NCBI RefSeq assembly: GCF_000004075.3
Contig: NC_026655.2
Coordinates: 2,666,001-2,730,000, forward strand
Source of the DNA: Cucumis sativus
Lineage: Eukaryota > Streptophyta > Magnoliopsida > Cucurbitales > Cucurbitaceae
Length of the DNA stretch: 64,000 nt
Direction of reading: 5' to 3'
The first letter of the stretch is position 1. Each line of letters starts with the position of its first letter. The position numbers and the translations under genes are program-made. Below, in pieces: positions 34,709 to 45,900 of this stretch. Under the pieces are notes generated by a model. The model was not told where the DNA came from. It worked only from the letters and a program-made list of their open reading frames with translations, and searched no databases.

Positions 34709-37496
34709 ATGTGGACGTTAGGTTATGATGACAATGGTGGAGAGTTTTGCTTCTCAGAGGCCACTGCCTTTCATGGCGCTCGTAAGCTTCGACCTCTCGT
34801 TCCTCGCCCATTGCTATCCCTTCGTGCCAATGGTCGTCGTCCCAACTTCTCTTCTCAATATTACCACATTGGTATATCTCGTTATTATTCTCTTCTTTTT
34901 TAAAAAAAACCTAATCTGTTAAAGTCTAAAACATTCTATGTTGAGAAAGAATTTTGTACATTGTTGTATTTCGACCTGCAATCATTAGTAATTTAAGTAT
35001 CAAATAATTTGTTATATATATACAAATAGATTTTTTTTTGACGTAATGTTATTAGGGTTGGAAGGTGATGTATGAGTTTAGTTAAAGTTTTGAGTTGGAT
35101 GATGATGATTGGTTTTGTTAATTTAGGTAATGTTTTGGATGAGGAAAGGAAGAGAGATCAGTACTTGTTGAATAATGAAAAGAGTTCATCATCATCATCA
35201 ACAACATCAAGTACTCCAATAGTAGTGAGCTCATCGAGATGGAATCCAACGGTGGAGCAGTTGAGAATTTTGGAGGAGCTTTACCGGCGGGGGACAAGAA
35301 CGCCCTCCGCCGATCAAATCCAACACATAACCGCCCAGCTCCGCCGCTTTGGCAAGATAGAAGGCAAGAATGTGTTTTATTGGTTTCAAAATCACAAGGC
35401 TAGAGAACGCCAAAAACGACGCCGTCAAACTGCCGCCGATCAAACCAAATATTCCGGTAAAACCATTTTCATATATTATAGCAAAGGAAAAGAAATAATC
35501 TTTGTTGTTTATTTGCATTTTTACTATAAAATTATTACGATTATATAACCATCTTCTAATCTTCTAATCTATAATCTAAGTATACTTTTAAAAATTAAAC
35601 CCTCAAACTTAAACAAAAACAAATGTTACCATATTTTTATAATTATGATTGTTAAAAGGTCTATTTGGACACCAAGTGTGATATTTACAAAATAAAATAT
35701 AACACAGTTGTATGAAAGTACTTTGAAAATTTGCTAATGTTGCATCAAAATATAATATTTAAAAGTTATTGTTTTGGGTCTTTTTTTTTCTTTTTCTTGT
35801 TATTCTAATTGTCGTAGGAAAAAGTTAAAAAGAAAGAAAGAAAAAGGTTGAATTGTTTGAGTGTTGGATAATGTGAATACAGAGAGAGAAAAAGAAGAGT
35901 ACGAAATTGAAGAGACAAAGACGAAGTGCAGGTGGCCGGGAACCCCAACACCACCATCTACTGCTACTCTACTTTCACAGGTCTCTCTCTCTCTCTCTCT
36001 CCCCTTAATTAACCTCGTAATTTGGCACCATTAATCATTAATAATATGAAAATATAAGAACCTAACTAAGGATGAATGAAATTATAACATTAAATTTGAG
36101 AAGAAAATGGAATTGTTGGGAAATGAAAAAGAGGGGGCCCAAAGCTGGTGCATTGGTTGGGTTAGTGTAAGGGATGAGAAATGTTTCGGGGTTTGTGCTG
36201 TCCTATACTACACTACACTACACTTTTACTTGCCCCTATTCTCTCTGTTTTGTTCACATAATGACAATATATCCTTCTCATTTTTATGTTCTATACAAAT
36301 AAGTCATTTTGTACCAAAACTTTTCTGACATTGACGTCCCCAATTCTCTTCCTTTCTCCAATAATCCTTACATTTAAGTTCATACTGTAAACACTAAAGT
36401 TAGTTGTTCTAACTTTTGTCATGTGTAACACTTTTTATTAAACATGCATTTGTTGGATGTTTAATATCTATTTCATAACTTGTTTCATCTTTAATTAAAA
36501 GAGTCAATTTATCAAACATTTGAACTGATTGAATTGTAAAATCATACATATATTCTAAGCATGCTAGCTTTAAATCTCTCACATAAACATTTTTACCGTT
36601 CCGTGTTTTTCTTTGCACACATTACTGGTCGGTGGGATACCTAATTTTCTTATTTACTCTCTATAGCTCGTTTCGTTTATACTTTTGAATTAAACATACG
36701 TTAATCTAATATAGTATAGGAGTGAAGAAGAAAGTTTTGTGTTAAACTCTTATAAAGTTATATATTTCAAAATTTTGAATTTTTTATAAATTTTCAAACC
36801 TACAACGTACAGAACAAAATGTTAAAAGTGACGATTAAATTTACTAGCGATAACGAAAAATTAAACATCTAAATATACTTTTTTTATTAGTTAAGGGATT
36901 TTAGTTTTTGAAATCTCTTGTTAAACTGTATTAAAAACTACAAAAAATATTTTGATTTTTAGAAAAAGAGAACAAATTAAAATGACACATTATATTAAAT
37001 AATGATATCAAAATATTAATATGTATATATATATGAAAACTGATTGATAGACAAATAAAAACAGAATCTTTTTTCCATGCAGGAATGTACAGAAACACAG
37101 AGACGACGAACAAAATTAGTTGAATTGGAAGAAGAAGAAGAAGAAGAAACAAGAAGAGAGTCAGTGGAAAGAGACGAGACATGGAATTGTCAACTCATAA
37201 ACCCTACAAGGAAGACCCAACATCTAAACAGTGTTGTCGAATCCCACAACGAAGACCGAGGACACAACGTCGTCATTGACGACATCAACGACGGGGACAA
37301 GGATTCCAAAGCGATGACACTTCAGTTGTTTCCTCTACGAAGTACCAAGTTCTACAAATACGATGGCGAGAGAGAGGGACGACGAGATGGTCGATCTCGA
37401 TCGGAGATCATGTCTAATTCGGACGTGACCAAAAGCTTCACCTTATCTCCAAGTTGTAGTTTCCAGTTCTTTGAGTTTCTTCCACTCAAAAACTGA
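34709..37496 (+). CDS. WOX1: WUSCHEL-related homeobox transcription factor WOX1
   Basis: Four exons (34709-34871, 35127-35456, 35883-35980, 37083-37496) encode 334 aa. The N-terminus [11 protein letters not shown] and [10 protein letters not shown] match WOX1. The enlarged WOX homeodomain spans about 90-155 ([17 protein letters not shown] ... [22 protein letters not shown]), including the recognition-helix motif [12 protein letters not shown]. The acidic C-terminal exon carries the WUS box TLQLFPLR (276-283) and ends in the WOX1-specific FFEFLPLKN. Exon 3 is short (98 nt) and supported by phase and splice sites only; it encodes EYEIEETK-type residues seen in other WOX1 proteins. A GAA run gives seven consecutive Glu (212-218). 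WOX1 is nuclear and promotes lateral (blade) outgrowth of leaves and flowers, redundantly with PRS in Arabidopsis and alone in petunia, Medicago and, as I recall, cucumber. Confidence 0.94.
35981..36001 (+). repeat. (TC)n microsatellite at WOX1 intron 3 donor
   Basis: The donor GT of intron 3 is immediately followed by a pure TC run, so repeat-length changes would fall right at the splice site. Confidence 0.85.
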
Positions 37497-38032
37497 TTTT
37501 TCAATTTTCACCATGTTTATGTTAATGTTAAGACTTATATTTTTGTTACCATTTTTAAATCAAAATTTTAAAGGAAAAAATCCATTTACAACCTTTTTAA
37601 AGTTTAAAGTTTCTTCCACATCGTTTCAGATTTAAATTTAGTGTTTAGTTTAACTTTTTAAGTGGTTTATTAAAAATAAATAACAACAATAATAATGGAT
37701 GGAGCTTTAAGATAAACAACACAGAGTGTAGATGAGAAGAAGGGAAGAAGATGAGAAGGATGACGTCTGTCTGACTTTTGACATTGAAAAGAAATGTAAT
37801 GCTCTGCTGCTAAATCTGAAACGATTCCATTATTCTCACACTCCCTTACAAATTATAAAATACTTTTTGAATTTTGTTCATTTTTAATGGTCATTTGAAA
37901 AGTATAAAGACCAAAATGAACCAATATCAAAAGTTCGGGATTTAATTTAAACCTTGGTATCAAGGACATATTAATTATTACTGCTAAACTTGGTTATGCT
38001 GAAGGAGGAAACTATAAACCAACAATCAAAAT
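37497..38032. other. Convergent spacer between WOX1 and methyltransferase copy 1
   Basis: About 540 bp holding the 3' ends of two converging genes. AT-rich; no further gene or repeat is recognised. Confidence 0.65.
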
Positions 38033-41000
38033 TCAGTTTATTTTCTTGGCAAAGAATAGACCCCATCTCTGCTCACCAGATAAACTTCGGTTCAGCTTTG
38101 CCTTCCATCCGCAAACGATGTCGTTATAACCTTCCTGTGGTATAGAAAGTAAAAGATCATAGACAGAATTGACAATAAACTACATGAATGTAGAACTGAG
38201 AAGGAACTAACTTCAGAAAAATCAAGGATAAATCTGTCTTTTTGCTCTTCAACGGCTTCGAGTTCCTGCTGCAAAACTTGGATAAACTGAATGGAGAATG
38301 AAGACAATTTATAGGTTACGAGTTAGCGCTTAGAACATGAAGACAATTTACAGTTTCTTTTCAAGTCATGTGCACATAATGTTAGCAAGAGATGCAGAAT
38401 TTAGACCTGGTTCGTACGGTCCTCAGAAACGACTTCACCGAAACCAGCATCCTCGATCATCTAATGAAAATAAAGACGAAAGAATCAAGTTAATATGTTG
38501 AAAAAGATGCATTGAAAACACCCCGTAAAATTGCTCATTGAAGTACCTGACCGTAGGCTTTTACATCATGTAGATCGTACCCTCTTTGCTTGATGTACTC
38601 GGCAAATTCGGGCGAAGAAGTTCCAGCGTTTCTGCAATAATCCGTTATAAAAAGTTTGCCTCCTGGCTTCAGCCACTTGTAGAATGATCTAAACAGAGAG
38701 GGTTTGTCCTGGAACAATTCAAACATGATGTTGAAGCATACCGTTATTTGCAATGGCAAGACATTATTGTTTTCTTAAATTCTAGATGGCTTACTTGAAT
38801 GTGTAAAATGGTATCACGGCTGTATATGACATCAAAAGTATGATCCGGATATGTTTTCTTAGTACAATCAGCAACTTCAAATTCAACAGAACATGCGAGT
38901 CCGATGGCACGCTCGAGAGCAAGACTGATCATATTGACGGAGAGATCGATGCCTACAACCTCAACGCTAAAGTTTTCTGCCATATAAAAGTCTGCTCCTC
39001 CAATGCCACAACCAACATCAAGAACCCTCTGGCGAGGCTTGAGGTCCAACTTGGCTACAAATTCTTTTGTTGTCTCTGATCCAACACAAGTAATCACTTA
39101 AGCAAAGAATTGTAGAGATTTGCATATACTCGAGCAAATAGCTAAACAGTGCTCAAGCAGTAAAATCTTTTGAACTTTTTAAAATCTTGTACAACCAATT
39201 TGATAGGATTGGTATTAGAGGGATATTAAGGGTATATAAGTAAACAGCTAAGTAGTTTATTAGGGAAGTATGATTATAAATAAAGTGAGTAGGGAAGAAG
39301 GGGTAAGCAATATTTTGGTGAGCGAAATTGGGCTTGAAAGTGACCTGCTCTAAATATCTTGAACACTTAGTTCATCATGTATTTCTGTTATCTTTCTTAA
39401 TTCAATATATTCGGCTCCTTTCATAATCATACTCATACCTAAACCCCCAGGGCTGATAAATCCATGTCCAAAGACACGCTCGTATTTCAGTATTCCGCTA
39501 CTCTTGTATTGAACTGTGTCTAAGAATAGTTGGAACCCTCTGTCATTGTCAGAACGAACTTTTTGCCATATCCAGCAAATCTGTAGCATGAAAACATGAG
39601 AAGATGAAATTATAAAGAATAAACCTTGGAATCAACAGACAATGCTCCGGTTTGTAGCCAAGATAACAAAAGATAAAATGAACAGACATAGTCAAGAGTT
39701 GCTTACCTGATTTTGACTTTTCTTGTTCCCAAAAACTCCAGTGGGTTTGCAGCCAAGAAGAGAAAGTTCAAAAACATTTTCAGAATCATCTTTAACAAAA
39801 CACAGCTCTTTGAAAACCTAGCAAGTAAATAGAATAGATTTAGAATAGTATGTATTTTGCTAATATATATACTGTGCAATAAGAAGTTTTAATGGCAGAG
39901 AAGCAGCCAGTGGATGCTATTATGTGCTAGACGGTGTTATTAAAAGCCCAAAGCTCATTGAAGTGCAGATCATTTAAAATCTAAAGCTTAAAAAGACAAA
40001 CCTTCGAATAGAATCTTGGTTCTCTATGGTAAGACACATCGTTTTTTTTATCAGAATTTTCGTAATGTTGGAAACAAGACTCTCTGAAGAAAATATAACC
40101 TCCAACCTTCAACCATTTGATCATCCTTTCTGCAAGCAATTTTACCTGCAGTCCATACACCAACATTGTATGAAACGCAGACTATAGAATTACTAACAAA
40201 ACAGAAGCTCCTACGACGCACCAAGGAATTAAATGATAGGGTAATTCATTAGAAATGATTACCATCAAATTCGTATTTCAGATATGATGTAGATCCAAGA
40301 TATGGATGCATATTTACCAAATTGAAAAATTGATCTGAGGAGATAAATAAAATGGTAACACAAGCTTTGTGCCGACTAAAAATTTGTCCAACTGCAGAGA
40401 GATCAGTGTAAATCTCTTCACGTTTAAACATGTCGAAAAATGAATGTGAATATTAGGAGAAAGCAAGAGAATTTGAGGAATCTCACGTGTTTTGTTTTCT
40501 TTTAAACTATCATATGAATAAGCATCGACTTTTCTTACATCGGTGGGGGCAAAAAATTTCACAATCTGCAAATCCCTCAATAGCCCAAGTGAAATAATCT
40601 CATCCCAACAATACTCATCAAACTAAGGACCACCAAGCCAAACCTCTCACTGAATATTCATTCATTCACTTGTCCTACATCTTTGACTTGATTAATGAAA
40701 ATAGGTTAAAAAACACTTTTGGTCCTTGATTTCTCATGAAAGGTAGAATTTAGTAACACAGCCTTAATTTGTAACGATTTAGTTGTGTATTTCAAAATCA
40801 TAACGAGTAGACACCGTACTTAACAATTTGTAATGAATCAATGATTCAGTCCCCCTTGTGAAATATATTGAATCCAATTAGTATCAAGTGAGATGTTCTC
40901 CTCACATCCATACTATCAATAGGTTGTTCATGGCTCCATCAATACTAAACTAAGAGAAGAACATGAACAAGAAGAAAAACTGTTCGTACCTCTTCATCAG

Positions 41001-41702
41001 ACAAATACATGAGCAGCAAATTTGAGAAGATGAAATCTACGGAGTCCTCATGAATATCAAGTTCCGAGAAGGTCACATCAGCACATTGAAACTTCACATT
41101 CTTGTGATGCCCATTGATGCTTTCATTCTGAAAAATTAAAACAACTGAGAAGAAATGAAGAAGAACTATAAAAAAAAAAACCACGGTTGCATTTGAAAAA
41201 TTACCTTCCTAATTACATCTTCAACGAAGTCAACAGCTATAACCTGCGCCGCCCTTTGAGCTAACTCCGACGTGAAACGGCCAATGCCAGCCCCAAGCTC
41301 CACCACCGTCTTCCCCTCGTACGGCGGAAGAAGCGAAATCACCTACAGAGATAAAGAGGAATTGGATTTATTAGTGCGAAATTTTAGTGTAATGTTAATT
41401 TTGAAGATAGCGTGAGTGAGAGTGAGTGAGTGAGTTACTTCAGCTGTTTCTTCCGAGTCAAGTTCATGCGAATCGGAATCGACCATCATCGACTCCATAG
41501 TCAAATCTGAAGAATGCTCAATCCAATACTTCTTCTGTCTCTCCCGTTCTTCCACTAAAATTACGATTTAAAATCTCAAATAAAAATGATGGTCGATGAG
41601 AATGGAAAGCGAAATCTCAGAAAGAAAAATGTATGAATTTTAAAAGCTTCTTCTTTCCCTCACTGACTTACAATCAGCAGTAGATTTAACGAAGGACGCC
41701 AT
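38033..41702 (-). CDS. NMT1-like: Phosphoethanolamine N-methyltransferase, tandem copy 1 (diverged)
   Basis: Twelve GT/AG exons, 497 aa: 41672-41702, 41439-41554, 41205-41342, 40990-41127, 40002-40145, 39707-39817, 39439-39580, 38795-39075, 38547-38708, 38407-38460, 38212-38286, 38033-38134. Two SAM-methyltransferase domains: [10 protein letters not shown] (64-73) and [12 protein letters not shown] (292-303). Plant enzymes methylate phosphoethanolamine three times to phosphocholine; the N-terminal domain does the first step. Frame and splice sites are intact, but several sites differ from copy 2 and Arabidopsis NMT1: FSNWLLMYL reads FSNLLLMYL (Leu132), the [15 protein letters not shown] segment reads [14 protein letters not shown], the linker KCIGAY reads KPTGVF, and GGGDF reads GGADF. 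Intron 7 contains a solo LTR. It may have altered substrate use. Cytosolic by family. Confidence 0.92.
39201..39423 (+). mobile_element. Solo LTR, second family member, in methyltransferase copy 1 intron 7
   Basis: A 223-bp element with inverted ends TGATAGGA...TCCTTTCA (one mismatch) and an internal TATAAATA at about 39276. It aligns along its length to 6939-7174, sharing segments such as GTATATAAGTAA, TAGTTT.TTAGG.AAG, CAATATTT.GGTGAG and CTTGAACACTT. Flanks CAATT and TAATC may be a decayed target duplication. The right end stops 15 bp before the splice donor of exon 7 (exon end 39439). Opposite orientation to the host gene. Confidence 0.75.
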
Positions 41703-41865
41703 TGCTGAGTTGTATCGAAGCTACAGAAAAAGAGAATAATTGACGTGGCATTCTTATTTTATTTTTAATAATAGTAAAATAAATTAAAATATTTATTTTC
41801 GTTAAACATCAAATATTGACGAGAGATAGTTTCAAATTTAATTATTATATTTAAAATAATTAATT

Positions 41866-42057
41866 ATATAGCAACATTTTAAAAAATTTATAAATATAGC
41901 AAAATTTATCCAATTCTATCAATAATACACGTCCATTATCAATAGACCATATTGTAAATATTGATCTATCACTAATAGATCATAGAAGTCTATCAATGAT
42001 ATAAATGTATCAGCAATAATTTTGTTATATTTGCAATTTTTTAAAATGTTGCTATAT
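41866..42057. mobile_element. MITE with perfect 23-bp terminal inverted repeats
   Basis: 192-bp element between the two methyltransferase genes. The left end ATATAGCAACATTTTAAAAA+ATT (41866-41888) is the exact reverse complement of 42035-42057; imperfect complementarity continues inward (ATAAATATAGCAAAATT against AATTTTGTTATATTTGC). The interior has CTATCA/TGATAG repeats. No coding capacity. The left end lies about 165 bp upstream of the copy 1 ATG. Target duplication not resolved. Relatives at 56852-57027, and more decayed at 59110-59229 and 54818-54957. Confidence 0.8.
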
Positions 42058-42059
42058 CA

Positions 42060-42905
42060 TTCATTATTATTCTTCAAATGACCATTGATTATAATTATCT
42101 TATTTACAATGATAGAAGCTGATAGACTTATCTATCAATGCCATAGAATTTAAAATGTTTGTTAGGTCAAATTTGCTATTTTGTTCTTAACTATTATTAT
42201 TTTTTAACAATGCATAAAATTTTCACAAATACATCAAATAAATTTAAGGAACATTTTTAACTATCTATACTATCTATCACTGTGATTATTACAAACATAT
42301 ATCTTTATCAATTTCTATTGTTAATGGAATCTAAAATCTTACTCTATTTTATAAATATTTTGTCAATTTTCTAAATTAAATAATATAAGATGAAATTGTT
42401 TTGATGTTTCATTTTCTTAAAAAAGAATTCGTTCAAGAAACTAACACAACCACAAGGCTTCGAATAAAAAGCAAAAGAGTGAAATAATAGAAGTAAGAAG
42501 AAGAATGATTAGAAAGAAAGAAAAAACCCGACTCAACCACTAAACAGATATGCAACAGCAAGAGGCAGGCAATGAATGAGGCACCCATTCGTAAAAACAG
42601 TGGATGTCTTTTTAAATTTGGTGAAGTGACATAGAGAGGTAAATGTATTAATGGAATGATTAATTAGAATCGACTTTGTTATGTCAACTTTTCATAATGA
42701 TTAAAGAGAAAATACAAGATTGTTTCTTAAATGATGCAAATCAATCTAAACATAACTTTAATCGAAGAGTAAAGTAAGGCAATTTATTGCCATCTTTGAA
42801 AACGTGAACAATAGTACGATTCTTGCCAAATTATTGAAGAAAAGAAAAACATAGTAGTTGAACAAGAAAATAATTAATTACAATAGTAGTTTTTATTGAT
42901 GAGGA
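42060..42905. other. Spacer between the tandem methyltransferases, distal part
   Basis: AT-rich; around 42180-42370 it contains further CTATCA/TTATAAATATTTTG fragments resembling the MITE family, then unremarkable sequence to the stop codon of copy 2. No gene seen. Confidence 0.55.
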
Positions 42906-42907
42906 GA

Positions 42908-45900
42908 TCATTTAGTAGTTTTATGGGCAATGAACAATCCCCATTTCTGCTCTCCACACCAACTTCTTTTCAACTTTGCCTTCCAACCTCCAACGATATC
43001 ATTGTAATCTTCCTGTATTATATTCACAAAACAAAGACCAAATTAAGAACGAATCTAAAAATGGGTTTATATAAATGAAAAAGTTATCAAATCGGGTTTG
43101 AAATTTGAAAAGAAGAAGAAGAAACAACCCACCTCAGAAAAGTCAAGGATGAATGCTTCCTTTTCCTTTTCAACAATGTCAAGTTCCCTTTGAAGAACAC
43201 TCATGAACTGCCACAACGAGAAGAAAGAAGAATCTAAATTAAGCAAAGCTTTTAATTTATATATATTTGGAAATCATGTAAAAAACTAAAACCTGATCAG
43301 TTCGATCCTCGGCTACCACATTGTTGAAACCAGCTTCCTCGAGCATCTGTTCATGGTTGAAATTGTATAAATTAGAGGGTTCAATTTTCATCATTTAAAG
43401 TTTGTTTTTTACAACGATTGTCAATTTCAGTGTCCAATTTTAAGGTGGAGAGACGTTTGAATGTTTAGTTTGTACAGTTTAAAATTTAAGAATGTAATTA
43501 CAATTATCACGATATAAAAGTAGTTTAGTTTTTTTTAAAAGTAGCACTTTTTTCTTCTATCCGTCCTAATCCAACTCTATAGTCAATTAATTTTAACATC
43601 GGTGCCAATACCAAAGTTTAATCGAAAAAAATATTTCTTTTTAGTCCATGGTTCCATAACGTTATAATTTTACATTAGATTTTGGTTTTGTTTAATATAA
43701 TCTACCCTTTTAATCTTGATTTTTCATTAATTACTTTTTATTTCACGTTAACCAACTATTAATTAATTTAAATGAATTAAAATTAATTAAATGGTACTAT
43801 TGTCTATTATTATTAAATTAAGGTTTAGAATTTTTATACCATAACTATTTAAAATTAACTAATAACCAACAACTAAAGGATATAACGAAGCATTAGAGTA
43901 AGAAGTGTAAATCTCAAGACATAGAAATCAAATTGAAAAAAACTCAAATCTCAATACTAAAATCGTAATATTTTAAAATTTAGGAACTAAAATTTGAATC
44001 GGTCCAATTAAATATATATTCTTTTGAAATTTATGAACTAAATAAAAACTTAAAATAAAAAAATAGGAAACAAAATAATATTTTTCCTTAACTTATTGAC
44101 AGTTTTTAGAATGAACTCTCTAATGAAATTCACATATTTTATTGCCTATTTTCTATGTCGCATATATTTTGTTTTGATGACGAAAATTTTAATAGCATGA
44201 AAGTAAGGTTACCTTGGCGTAGGATTTGATGTCATGCAAATCATACCCTCTTTGTTCAATATACTCAGCAAATTCAGAGGAAGGAACTCCACCACTTTTG
44301 CAATAATCACTTATTAAAATCTTTCCTCCGGGTTTTACCCATTTATAAAATGATCTAAACAAAGCAGGTTTGTCCTGAAACAAAACAAAACTTATAGTAT
44401 CCTTTTTCACTTTCCTCAACGATCAAACATAAATAAAATAGAGATTGATAGATAGGTTTACTTGAATATGTAAAATAGTGTCACGGCTGTAAATGACATC
44501 AAATGTGTTATCTAGATACACTTTCTTTGTGCAATCAGCCACTTCGAATTCAACTGCACATTTGAGTCCAATAGCTCGTTCTAAAGCTAAAGAGATCATA
44601 TTGATGGATAGGTCTATTCCGACAACTTCGACATCGAAATTCTCCGCCATGTAAAAATCTCCTCCTCCAATTCCACAACCCACATCCAAAACCCTTTGTC
44701 CTGCTTTTAGATCTAGTTTTGCTACAAATTCCTTTGTTGTCTCTGTTTTTTATTTTCCATTATAATCCATATAAGATATTTAATTTTGATAGACGTAGAT
44801 AAAGAAAAATGATTTAAAAAGTTGGTCAATTTCCAACTAATTTAGTACTTACCGAGTCCGCCAGTGCTGACAAAGCCTGATCCAAAGACACGTTCATATC
44901 GAAGAATGCCACTGCATTTGTATTGAACAGTATCCAAGAAGCGTTGGAATCCTCTATCGTCGTTTGAACATTTCTTCTTCTGCCATATCCAACAGATCTA
45001 CACAAACCCACAAACACACTTTTATCTATCCTTTTATATATAAAGTTCAAGAAAACAGAGCAGAAAAATGAGGATTTGGTGAATTTACCTGATTCTGATT
45101 CTTCTTGTTCCTTGCATAAGCTCCAATACATTTGTATCCAACAAGAGATAGCTCATAGCTATCTCCACTTTCATCTTGCATATGACACTCCTTGAACACC
45201 TTCACCCATCATGGCAGGTTCACATCACATCAACCCCATATTTAACTAATCAGTATTGGTTTTAATAACTTATACTTGTAAGACCCACCACAACTTCAAC
45301 TAGTAAAATCACTCCAAAACTATGTCACTTTCCAAGTTAAGGCAGTAAAAAAAAGAGGAGTTTTAAGTTTTACCTTAGTGTAGAAACGTGGCTCTCGGTA
45401 GTGGGTGGGGTTGTATTTTCGTTTACAATCCCCAGATTGATGGAAACAAGATTCTCTAAAGAAAATATGGCCCCCAACTTTTAGCCATTTCACCATTCTT
45501 TCTGCCAGATTCTTCACCTGCATTATTTTTCCATCATTAACTTTATTTATTTTTGAAAGGCTAAATGCTTCCTTTCAAGTTTGACCTCTTCTAAACCAAA
45601 TTTTTTAGACAAATCTACTAAATCTAACTAGTAAAACAAAAATTAAAAAAGAAGAAAGATTAACTTAACAACACATCTTCAACAATTTTGTGCTTAATAA
45701 ATGTTTCAATTTTTAATTTTATATTTAGTTAGTACAAAATTTAAAGTTACAATACATCTCGAATGAGTATTTTGTTTTTAAATTGTATACTTATTTCTTC
45801 ACAATTTATCGGTAAGTTTTTCACCTTTCTTTAAAATACATCAATTTTCAAATTTTAACTTTTTTATATATACATAATTTGATTCCCAACAGAATATAAA

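Noticed and set aside
38033-41702. Methyltransferase copy 1 considered as a pseudogene
   Set aside because: All 12 exons keep frame, every junction is GT/AG, and both SAM motifs are present; the changes are substitutions and small length shifts, not breaks.
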